Shown piece after piece: positions 1 through 5,585 of a DNA stretch of 10,240 nt (positions are counted from its first letter, which is position 1; each line of letters begins with the position of its first letter). The notes beneath the pieces were generated by a model, which saw only the letters and a program-made list of their open reading frames with translations, had not been told where the DNA came from and ran no database searches. Position numbers and translations under genes: made by a program. Source of the DNA: Trebonia sp. (lineage in GTDB: Bacteria; Actinomycetota; Actinomycetes; Streptosporangiales; Streptosporangiaceae); the NCBI GenBank assembly GCA_030038035.1, contig JASHPP010000706.1, forward strand, positions 1-10,240. The letters are read 5' to 3'.

Positions 1-75
1 CGGGGCGGCGCTCGTGTCGGTCACCCGGTGGGGCGGCCAGGCCAGCCAGGCAGCCCCGACGGTACCGTTCGGTTC

Positions 76-1368
76 GTGACCAGCTTCCGTCATCCCGGCA
101 CCGTCCTGACCGACCACACGTTCCTCGTGCCGCTCGACCACGCCCGCCCGGACGGGGAGCAGATCGAGGTGTTCGCGCGGGAGGTGGTCGCCGCGGACAG
201 GGCCGGCCGCGCCGACCGCCTGCCGTGGCTGGTGTTCCTGCAGGGCGGCCCCGGGTTCGCGGCGCAGCGGCCGGTCGGCCGGGAGAGCTGGCTGGACCGG
301 GCTCTGGACGACTACCGGGTGCTGCTGCTCGACCAGCGCGGCACCGGCCGGTCGTCGCGGATCACCGCCAGGTCGCTCGCCGGGCTCGGGCCGGGGCGGG
401 CGCAGGCGGAGCACCTGGCGCTGTTCCGGGCGGATGCCATCGTGCTCGACGCCGAGCTGATCCGCCGTGAGCTGGCGGGGGGCGAGCCGTGGAGCGTGCT
501 CGGGCAGAGCTTCGGCGGGTTCTGCGCGGTCACCTACCTGTCGTTCGCGCCGCACGGCATGCGCGAGGCGCTGATCACCGGGGGCCTGCCAGGGCTGGAC
601 ACCCGCGCCGACGACGTGTACCGGATCACCTACCGGCGGGTGGCGGCGAGGAACGCGGCGCATTACTCGCGCTACCCCGAGGACGAGTCGCGGGCCCGCG
701 CGATCGCGCGCTACCTGGCCGAGCACGCCGTGCGGCTGCCCGGCGGCGCGCCGCTGACCGTCGAGGGGTTCCAGGCGATCGGGGGCATGCTCGGGTCGGG
801 CACCGGCAGCCACGAACTGCACTACCTGCTTGAGAACCCGTTCGACGGCGACGGCGGGCTGTCGGACGCTTTCCTGTGGGATGTCGCCAGGCGGGTCAGC
901 TTCGCCGCCGCGCCGCTGTACGCGGTGCTGCACGAGGCCTGCTACGCGCAGGGCGCGGCCACCGGGTGGGCGGCGCAGCGGGTGCGGGCGGAGTTCCCTG
1001 AGTTCGGCGCGGCGGCCGCGCTGGCCGGGGACGCCCCGCTGTACTTCACCGGGGAGATGGTCTACCCGTGGATGGTCGACCTCGACCCGGCGCTGCGGCC
1101 GCTGCGCGAGGCAGCCGACCTGCTGGCGGCACGGGAGGACTGGCCTGCGCTCTACGACCCGGCCCGGCTGGCGGCCTGCGAGGTGCCCGCGGCGGCCGCG
1201 GTGTACTACGACGACATGTACGTGCCGGTGGAGCTGTCAGCGCGGACGGCCGCGCGGATCCGCGGGCTGCGGCCCTGGGTGACCAACGAGTACGAGCACG
1301 ACGGGCTGCGGGTCAGCGGCGGCAAGGTGCTCGGCCGGCTGATCGCGATGAACCGCGGCGAGGTGTAA
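76..1368 (+). CDS. Alpha/beta hydrolase, proline iminopeptidase-like (S33 family)
   Basis: This is a probable serine peptidase or hydrolase of the S33 (prolyl aminopeptidase) group, about 430 aa and cytoplasmic, with no signal peptide visible. Numbered from the GTG at 76, the hallmarks run in order: oxyanion-type QGGPG at about residues 56-60, DQRGTGRS at 86-93, nucleophile elbow GQSFGG with Ser145, a helical cap rich in Ala/Arg, an acidic pair Asp379/Asp380 in YYDDMYVP, and the C-terminal catalytic His408 in YEHDGLR. Family members usually begin just before the PGTVLTDH stretch, which favours GTG 76. An alternative GTG at 28 adds 16 residues, and the frame is open to the left edge, so the true start is uncertain. 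No clear ribosome binding site precedes either GTG. S33 enzymes release N-terminal proline from peptides; the real substrate cannot be read from sequence. GC content is the highest in the window and looks like core genome. Confidence 0.9.
   Translation: MTSFRHPGTVLTDHTFLVPLDHARPDGEQIEVFAREVVAADRAGRADRLPWLVFLQGGPGFAAQRPVGRESWLDRALDDYRVLLLDQRGTGRSSRITARSLAGLGPGRAQAEHLALFRADAIVLDAELIRRELAGGEPWSVLGQSFGGFCAVTYLSFAPHGMREALITGGLPGLDTRADDVYRITYRRVAARNAAHYSRYPEDESRARAIARYLAEHAVRLPGGAPLTVEGFQAIGGMLGSGTGSHELHYLLENPFDGDGGLSDAFLWDVARRVSFAAAPLYAVLHEACYAQGAATGWAAQRVRAEFPEFGAAAALAGDAPLYFTGEMVYPWMVDLDPALRPLREAADLLAAREDWPALYDPARLAACEVPAAAAVYYDDMYVPVELSARTAARIRGLRPWVTNEYEHDGLRVSGGKVLGRLIAMNRGEV
1012..1199. other. 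Three GCGGCCGC (NotI-type) sites within the hydrolase gene
   Basis: Exact GCGGCCGC octamers occur at 1012-1019, 1095-1102 and 1192-1199, all inside the alpha/beta hydrolase; the first and third fall in Ala-Ala-Ala codon runs. They matter because a NotI-family endonuclease is encoded at 8709-9893. If that enzyme shares NotI specificity, these sites must be protected by the partner methyltransferase. Confidence 0.9.
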
Positions 1369-1407
1369 AACAGACATGTCACCTGCCCCAAGACGGGGGG
1401 ACAGCAA

Positions 1408-2169
1408 GTGTCATCATCACGGGTCGCCGCCGCTTCGAGTCCGGGGCTGGTCCGCGAGGGGAACGAAGATTCGGCATATGCCGGCCGGTGGCTCTGCGCG
1501 GTGGCGGACGGCATGGGCGGGCATGATGCCGGTGATGTCGCGAGCGCTACAGTGATCGACGCGATCCGGCCGTTCGATGTCGCCGCGGATACCGAAGGGC
1601 TGACGACCATCCTCGGTGCGGCGATCGGTGCGGCGAACAGGCAGCTCGCTGCCAAGGCCGAGGCCGATCCTGGCCTGGCTAGCATGGGCTCTACCCTGAC
1701 CGCGATGCTCTGGTCGGGAAGTCACGTGGCCATCGCACACATCGGTGACTCGCGCGCTTACCGGTTGAGGCACCAAGTCCTCAAGCAGATCACCGAAGAT
1801 CACGTCGTCAGCAACCTTGTGGCCGCCCCCATGCCAGAGCCCATCAGCGCGTACCTTGTGCGTTTTCTCGATGCGCGGCCTGGGTGGTCCCCGGACCTTA
1901 CCCTGCGGTCCGCGGCGCCCGGCGACCGCTATCTGATCTGCTCCGATGGCCTGAGCGCGGTCGTCAGCCCCGGCGCCATCCGCGAGGTGCTGGCCGATGG
2001 CGGCGACCTTGACCATGCGGCCGACAGCCTGGTCCGGCTGGCTTATTCCGCTGGTGCGCCGGACAACGTCACAGTGATCGTCGTGGACGTGCCTGACGGC
2101 GCCTGGCAGGAGCGGGAGGGCAGCTCCCTGGTCCTGGGTGCCGCGGCCAGACTGGCGGGCAGGGCCTAG
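1408..2169 (+). CDS. PP2C-family serine/threonine protein phosphatase
   Basis: A single-domain, Mn/Mg-dependent PPM/PP2C phosphatase of 253 aa, predicted cytosolic, which would remove phosphate from Ser/Thr (kinase substrates or regulators). Motifs run in the family order: phosphate-binding Arg16 followed by NED (19-21), metal-binding VADGMGGH (32-39, Asp34/Gly35), GST (94-96), HIGDSRAYR (Asp114), the late acidic motif CSDGLS with Asp180, and DNVTV with metal ligand Asp219. All expected metal ligands are present, so the protein looks active. The segment between ITEDHV and GDRYLI lacks the usual 'N.itralG' block and is shorter and more hydrophobic than in standard PstP-like enzymes, so it is a divergent member. 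It starts at GTG 1408, with a purine-rich GGGGGGAC stretch at 1395-1402 as a close ribosome-binding site. It follows the hydrolase by 39 bp but differs in composition. It converges with the GntR gene. No partner kinase is in view. Confidence 0.93.
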   Translation: MSSSRVAAASSPGLVREGNEDSAYAGRWLCAVADGMGGHDAGDVASATVIDAIRPFDVAADTEGLTTILGAAIGAANRQLAAKAEADPGLASMGSTLTAMLWSGSHVAIAHIGDSRAYRLRHQVLKQITEDHVVSNLVAAPMPEPISAYLVRFLDARPGWSPDLTLRSAAPGDRYLICSDGLSAVVSPGAIREVLADGGDLDHAADSLVRLAYSAGAPDNVTVIVVDVPDGAWQEREGSSLVLGAAARLAGRA

Positions 2170-2984
2170 CCGCCGTCCTCGGTGTCGTACTCTGACCAGG
2201 GCCACGCCGCTGAATCGTCTCGGTGGAGTTCGTGCACGGTCTCGACCCGGTCGCTGGGGATCACGTACTCAGTAACCTCAACCGGCTCGCCGTCGGCGGC
2301 GGACCGCCCGACGCGGATTATCTCCAGTACCGGCATGGTCATGGGGATTTGCAACTCCGCTGCCTCGGTCTTGGTGGGCATCCTGGCCCGGTGGTATTCC
2401 ATCCACGACAACGGGCCGTGTCCCACCTTCTCGATGCGGTATAGCCAGTCCCCCGGGCCTGGTGCCTGCCCGGACACGCCGGGAATGCTGGCGACCCGCG
2501 GGTGAATCCACGAGTTGCTTATCTGGAACGGCGGTTCAGCCTCCGGCCCGGTGACGCGATGCCTGAGCAGTACCTCGGTGCCTTCGCGAACCTTAAGCAG
2601 CCTGGCGATGCGTGGCTCGTTCAGCTTTTCGGGCTTGGCGGTCGGCGTGATGTGGTGCCGCCAGACTTCCTGCCCCGAAGCGGACGGGAAGCTATAGCCG
2701 GGACCGCTCGTGGCGAGGTTCCGCTTGACCAGGTTGCCGCGCATCCGGTGCGGCCGGACCATCCCGTACCGGACGATCGTGCCGCGCTTCGGGACGGCCC
2801 AGACCATCCCCTCCGGCTCCAGGATCTCACTGATAGCGCGTGAGATCGTATTCTTGTCCGCGCCATACTCCGCAGCCAGGGCATCCAGCGTGGGCAGGGT
2901 GCTCCCCGGTGCCCACTCTCCTGCAAGGATGCGGGTCCGCAGCAACGCAGCGATCTCCGGGTAGCGAGAATTTCTGCCAGGCAC
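2166..2984 (-). CDS. GntR-family transcriptional regulator with UTRA domain
   Basis: A 272-aa HutC/UTRA-type GntR regulator. Residues 8-72 form the winged helix-turn-helix: YPEIAALLRTRI, then GxxxPGxxLP (GEWAPGSTLP), the recognition-helix region YGADKNTISRAISEIL, and the wing KRGTIVR. Residues from about 90 to 250 fit the UTRA ligand-binding domain, including an LLRHRVT strand, a PVLEIIRVGRSADGEPVEVTEYVIPSDR-type C-terminal block and a PW-rich tail. UTRA domains bind small effectors and release DNA; the ligand here is unknown. The GTG start at 2984 is supported by a GAGGGA stretch about 10 bases upstream and by the domain beginning directly after it. The gene diverges from the radical SAM operon across a 285-bp region holding three CCTAAGA boxes, so it probably controls that operon and itself. 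Its stop overlaps the PP2C stop on the opposite strand through a palindromic CTAG. Confidence 0.93.
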   Translation of the reverse strand: MPGRNSRYPEIAALLRTRILAGEWAPGSTLPTLDALAAEYGADKNTISRAISEILEPEGMVWAVPKRGTIVRYGMVRPHRMRGNLVKRNLATSGPGYSFPSASGQEVWRHHITPTAKPEKLNEPRIARLLKVREGTEVLLRHRVTGPEAEPPFQISNSWIHPRVASIPGVSGQAPGPGDWLYRIEKVGHGPLSWMEYHRARMPTKTEAAELQIPMTMPVLEIIRVGRSAADGEPVEVTEYVIPSDRVETVHELHRDDSAAWPWSEYDTEDGG

Positions 2985-3028
2985 TAGAAGCCATCCCTCA
3001 ACTCAAGTCGAACCTGCCCCCGCACGTT

Positions 3029-3042
3029 ATTTTCCTAAGAGA
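3029..3042 (+). promoter_or_regulatory. CCTAAGA box 1, candidate GntR operator
   Basis: ATTTTCCTAAGAGA matches box 2 at 13 of 14 positions, 74 bp upstream of it. It lies about 45 bp upstream of the GntR start, so it is placed to act on the repressor's own promoter. The repeat is seen directly; binding by the adjacent GntR protein is inferred. Confidence 0.5.
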
Positions 3043-3102
3043 GTACCTGGCACCGAGCGTGGCTGCGCCCACTCGATCATGTAAGACAGCTTGCATCAAA
3101 TC

Positions 3103-3116
3103 TTTTTCCTAAGAGA
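3103..3116 (+). promoter_or_regulatory. CCTAAGA box 2, candidate operator abutting the -35
   Basis: TTTTTCCTAAGAGA ends immediately before the TTGACA hexamer at 3117-3122. A protein bound here would block RNA polymerase access to the -35 element. It is the best-conserved copy together with box 1. Confidence 0.55.
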
Positions 3117-3148
3117 TTGACAACATACGCCGCCGTTGATCTGATTAT
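3117..3148 (+). promoter_or_regulatory. Candidate sigma-70-type promoter of the radical SAM operon
   Basis: A consensus TTGACA -35 hexamer lies at 3117-3122. With a 17-bp spacer the -10 position is TCTGAT (3140-3145), and the overlapping GATTAT (3143-3148) is an alternative with a longer 20-bp spacer, so the -10 is poor. The surrounding DNA is much more AT-rich than the rest of the window. A transcription start near 3152-3156 would give a leader of about 115 nt before the radical SAM ATG. Operator boxes flank both promoter elements, which fits a repressed promoter. Confidence 0.5.
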
Positions 3149-3160
3149 CTTAGGAGAAAA
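3148..3160 (-). promoter_or_regulatory. CCTAAGA box 3 (inverted), candidate operator over the -10/start region
   Basis: TCTTAGGAGAAAA is the reverse complement of TTTTCTCCTAAGA, the same core as boxes 1 and 2 but with two extra pyrimidines before CCTAAGA. Its core centre is 40 bp from that of box 2 in inverted orientation, close to four helical turns, so repressor dimers on both could face the same side of the DNA. Its AGGAG (3152-3156) could also serve as a ribosome binding site for the small ORF at 3169. Confidence 0.5.
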
Positions 3161-3168
3161 GAGAACAC

Positions 3169-3273
3169 ATGTTGGCGGAACGCAACCCCCATGCGGAGCC
3201 TCGCCGACACTCGGAGACGCGCCATCGCTATCCCATGCCTGCCCAAGCCCGGAGACCGGAGGAAGGAATATGA
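3169..3273 (+). CDS. Possible 34-aa small ORF translationally coupled to the radical SAM gene
   Basis: An ATG at 3169 opens 34 codons that end in a TGA (3271-3273) overlapping the radical SAM ATG as ATGA, the typical arrangement for translational coupling. AGGAG at 3152-3156 lies 12 bases upstream, slightly far but usable. The predicted peptide is very basic, with 7 Arg and 4 His plus one Tyr, five Pro and a C-terminal EEGI; it has no Cys and no hydrophobic segment. It matches no family I recognise. It could be a leader peptide controlling the operon, a substrate of the downstream enzymes, or a chance open frame in high-GC DNA. The position and the overlap are the only support; composition does not resemble known RiPP precursors. 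Confidence 0.3.
   Translation: MLAERNPHAEPRRHSETRHRYPMPAQARRPEEGI
3258..3267 (+). promoter_or_regulatory. Strong ribosome binding site fixing the radical SAM start
   Basis: GGAGGAAGGA sits 2 bases from ATG 3270, with its GGAGG core about 8 bases upstream. This decides the start: the same frame is open back to a TTG at 3117, but that TTG is part of the -35 hexamer and has no ribosome binding site. Confidence 0.75.
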
Positions 3274-4142
3274 CGACCACAGAAGCCGAGCCCACACCCC
3301 CAACCACAGCCAACGATAACGGCCCGGCCACCATCCCGTCGTTCCTCGAACTGGAGATCACCCAGTTCTGCCAGCTCCAGTGCGCCCACTGCTACAGCGA
3401 AAGCGGTCCCCACGGCGGGCACGGCTCGATGACCACAGAGGACTGGGAACGCGTAATGGACCAAGCTGCCGCTCTCGGCGTGAAGACCGTCCAGTTCATC
3501 GGCGGCGAGCCGACCCTCGAGCCCGGCCTACCCCGCCTCGCGCGCCATGCCCTCAGCGTTGGCCTGAAGGTGGACGTCTACACTAACCTCGTGCGCGTCA
3601 CCCCGGAACTATGGGGGCTGTTCGCCCAGCCGAGTGTGTCCATCGGGTTTTCCTGGTATTCCGCGGACCCCGGAAAGCATACCGAGGTCACCGGCAGTCG
3701 AGGCAGCCACGCCCGCACCCGAGCCAACATCGCCGAAGCCGTTAAGCAGGGCATCCGCGTTCGCGCCGGGCTCGTTGCGGTGGTCGAGGGACAGGACATC
3801 GACGCCGCGATGACCGACCTGCGCTCCCTCGGTGTCACGGCGATGCACGCCGACCGCTCCCGCGGCATTGGGCGCGCGGCTCGTGGCGCTGAGCCTCTCG
3901 TCTCGGAACTGTGCGGCCGGTGCGGCAAGGGCCGCGCCGCGATCGGCATGGATGGCCAGCTAACCCCGTGCGTCCTTGGCCGGTTCCTTGTCGCAGGGAA
4001 CGTGCACGAGACGCCGCTCGGCGACCTCTTCGCTGGACGCGCGTGGCGTGAGATCCTGGCTGTCGTGCCAGAGCGTGACTCCTGCGTCACCTGCTCTCCC
4101 GCCGACAGCAACGACTGTGACCCATCCAAGAAGCCCGAGTGA
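3270..4142 (+). CDS. Radical SAM protein with a SPASM-like C-terminal cysteine cluster
   Basis: A 290-aa radical SAM enzyme that would bind a [4Fe-4S] cluster and cleave SAM to a 5'-deoxyadenosyl radical. From ATG 3270 the N-terminal tail (1-22, Thr/Pro-rich) is followed by LEITQFCQLQCAHCY carrying the CX3CX2C cluster ligands Cys34, Cys38 and Cys41. GGEPTL (78-83) is the SAM amino-group motif. The C-terminal region holds six cysteines, Cys215, 218, 234, 272, 275 and 283 (CX2C-X15-C-X37-CX2C-X7-C), a compact SPASM/Twitch-like set that probably binds one or two auxiliary Fe-S clusters. Such domains are common in peptide-modifying enzymes and sactisynthase or PqqE-type proteins, but also occur elsewhere. 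The stop overlaps the next gene by GTGA, so the two are translationally coupled. The substrate is unknown. The usual Cx2Cx5Cx3C SPASM core is not present, so this is a variant. Confidence 0.92.
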   Translation: MTTTEAEPTPPTTANDNGPATIPSFLELEITQFCQLQCAHCYSESGPHGGHGSMTTEDWERVMDQAAALGVKTVQFIGGEPTLEPGLPRLARHALSVGLKVDVYTNLVRVTPELWGLFAQPSVSIGFSWYSADPGKHTEVTGSRGSHARTRANIAEAVKQGIRVRAGLVAVVEGQDIDAAMTDLRSLGVTAMHADRSRGIGRAARGAEPLVSELCGRCGKGRAAIGMDGQLTPCVLGRFLVAGNVHETPLGDLFAGRAWREILAVVPERDSCVTCSPADSNDCDPSKKPE

Positions 4143-5296
4143 ACTGGAAACCATACGCACAGCGTCTCGCCGCCGGGACAACGCACTCGGTATCCCGCTG
4201 GCGACCCGCCGTCGCCGCTATTCCCCGGCACGTTTTCATCCCGCGCTGGTGGGCCCGAGTGGCCCCGGGTCTCGGCATGTGGCACGACACCTGGGAAGTC
4301 CGCGATGGTCCCGCCGACCCTGAGGCGTGGCTGGAAGCCGCCTACTACGACCAGTCCGTCGTCACGCAGATCGACACGGCACACGCCGACCACGCCGTCT
4401 CCGGCGACCAGGCGACAGGGCGCCCGACCTCATCAGCCACGCTGCCCAGCCTGCTCGTGCAGATGTACCGGCACGCCATGATCACCGACGACATGGATAT
4501 CCTCGACGTCGGAACCGGCAGCGGGTACGGTGCCGCGCTCCTTTCCGCCCGGCTCAGCGACGCGCACGTGGTGAGCATCGACGTCGACGAGTACCTCACC
4601 AAAATCGCCGCCGAGCGGCTCGACAAGATAAGCTTCCGTCCCGACGTGCGCGCTGTCGACGCGACCGGACCTCTCCCAGGCACCTACGATCGCATCATCG
4701 CCACCGTAGCCGTCCGCCCGATCCCCGCCAGCTGGCTTGCCGCGCTACGTCCTGACGGCCGACTCGTCACCACGATCAGCGGCACCAACCTCATCCTCAC
4801 CGCCGACAAGACACCCGACGGTGGCGCGACCGGCCGCACCGAATGGGACCGCGCCGGCTTCATGGACGCCCGCACCGGCTCTAGCTGCCGGCATGTGATG
4901 CCCGACCGCTTCACAGCCATTCGCGAAGCCGACGGCGACCATGTCGCCAGCAGCCAGCTTCCTGTCATCAACGTCAACCAGGCCTGGGACCTCTACTCCA
5001 CCTTCGGCATCATGGTGCCTGACGTCGTCCATCACTACGAGGAAGACCCGGATGGCACCCGGACCGCGTGGATACTGCACCCCGACGGTTCCTGGGCACG
5101 GGCCACGGCCAAAGGGAACAAGTCACCCGTCATCCATCAGGCTGGCCCACAACGCCTCTGGGACACCCTCGATGACCTTCGCAGCCAATGGCTCTGCGAC
5201 GGATCCCTCCCGGCCTATGGCGCCAAGGCCAGGATCACCCCAGACGGCACTGTCCATCTGTCCCGTGGCCGCTGGCAGGCAACAATCACAAATTAG
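4139..5296 (+). CDS. PCMT-type SAM-dependent methyltransferase (peptide-maturation-like)
   Basis: A 385-aa protein. The N-terminal part (about 1-95) contains IPRHVFIPRWW and YYDQSVVTQ blocks, typical of protein-L-isoaspartate O-methyltransferase relatives. The Rossmann core follows, with SAM motif I ILDVGTGSGYG (Asp123 to Gly129), an acidic VVSIDVDE strand end, and TYDRIIATVAVRPIP. After about residue 250 there is a long extension (GFMDAR, WDLYSTFGIMVPD, HPDGSWAR, then the GxVHLSRGRW end) absent from true Pcm, which is about 210-230 aa. This architecture resembles the methyltransferases of ATP-grasp (graspetide) and FxLD peptide systems, which methylate Asp/isoAsp carboxylates; that resemblance is recalled, not searched. 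The GTG start at 4139 overlaps the radical SAM stop. No strong ribosome binding site is present, so coupling is likely needed. A HAD gene fragment starts 17 bp after its stop. Confidence 0.87.
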   Translation: MNWKPYAQRLAAGTTHSVSRWRPAVAAIPRHVFIPRWWARVAPGLGMWHDTWEVRDGPADPEAWLEAAYYDQSVVTQIDTAHADHAVSGDQATGRPTSSATLPSLLVQMYRHAMITDDMDILDVGTGSGYGAALLSARLSDAHVVSIDVDEYLTKIAAERLDKISFRPDVRAVDATGPLPGTYDRIIATVAVRPIPASWLAALRPDGRLVTTISGTNLILTADKTPDGGATGRTEWDRAGFMDARTGSSCRHVMPDRFTAIREADGDHVASSQLPVINVNQAWDLYSTFGIMVPDVVHHYEEDPDGTRTAWILHPDGSWARATAKGNKSPVIHQAGPQRLWDTLDDLRSQWLCDGSLPAYGAKARITPDGTVHLSRGRWQATITN

Positions 5297-5313
5297 CGCG
5301 AGGGAGCGCGGAC

Positions 5314-5460
5314 ATGGCTGTGGTGTCGGTGGTCTTCGACATCGGTGAGACGCTGCTCGATGACAGCCGGTAGTTCGGCGCCTGGGCGGACTGGCTCGGC
5401 GTACCGCGCCACCCGTTCTCCGCTGTGCTTGGCGCGGTGACCGCGGCCGACCGCGCTGCC
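5314..5460 (+). pseudogene. 5' remnant of a HAD-family hydrolase with an internal TAG stop
   Basis: An ATG at 5314 with a GAGGGAG ribosome-binding stretch at 5300-5306 begins a classic HAD N-terminus: VVSVVFDIGETLLDDSR, with the nucleophile Asp9 in a DxGxT version of motif I. Codon 20 is TAG (5371-5373). The frame then continues as FGAWADWLGVPRHPFSAVLGAV, a plausible HAD cap-entry sequence, so the stop looks like a point change from a sense codon such as GAG or CAG. Similarity fades after about 5460 and the remaining ~180 codons expected of a HAD protein are missing, so it is both nonsense-mutated and 3'-truncated. It lies 17 bp after the methyltransferase, suggesting it was the third gene of the operon. 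A functional 19-residue product is unlikely. Confidence 0.75.
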
Positions 5461-5479
5461 GCCCGACGATGCGATATGC

Positions 5480-5540
5480 CCGGTATGCCGGAATCCCGGA
5501 ACCGGATATTCCGGACAGGGCGATTTTCGGGAAGGAAAAT
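5480..5540. other. CCGG-repeat hairpin cluster between convergent transcription units
   Basis: Five CCGG tetramers occur within 35 bp (starting at 5480, 5488, 5496, 5502 and 5511). They support alternative hairpins: CCGGA-TAT-TCCGG (5502-5514), and CCGGAAT (5488-5494) with ATTCCGG (5508-5514). An ATTTTC/GAAAAT inverted repeat (5523-5528, 5535-5540) follows. The stretch lies past the MFS stop on the minus strand and after the truncated HAD on the plus strand, so it may terminate transcription from both sides. No clean T-tract follows the stems, so intrinsic termination is only a suggestion. Confidence 0.35.
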
Positions 5541-5585
5541 ACCGGTCAGGGGCGGCATCTTCCTCCCCGTTATCCTGGCCGCCGG

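Noticed and set aside
1373..1380. GACATGTC palindrome upstream of the PP2C gene as an operator
   Set aside because: A single 8-bp palindrome without a recognisable promoter or second copy.
1417..2205. 262-codon minus-strand frame opposite the PP2C gene
   Set aside because: No recognisable domain, whereas the plus strand has every PP2C metal ligand.
3117..3269. 51-codon N-terminal extension of the radical SAM protein from a TTG
   Set aside because: The TTG is the first half of the TTGACA -35 hexamer, has no ribosome binding site, and ATG 3270 has a strong one.
3578..4393. 271-codon minus-strand frame opposite the radical SAM gene
   Set aside because: Shadow frame; it spans two real coupled genes on the other strand and shows no family motif.
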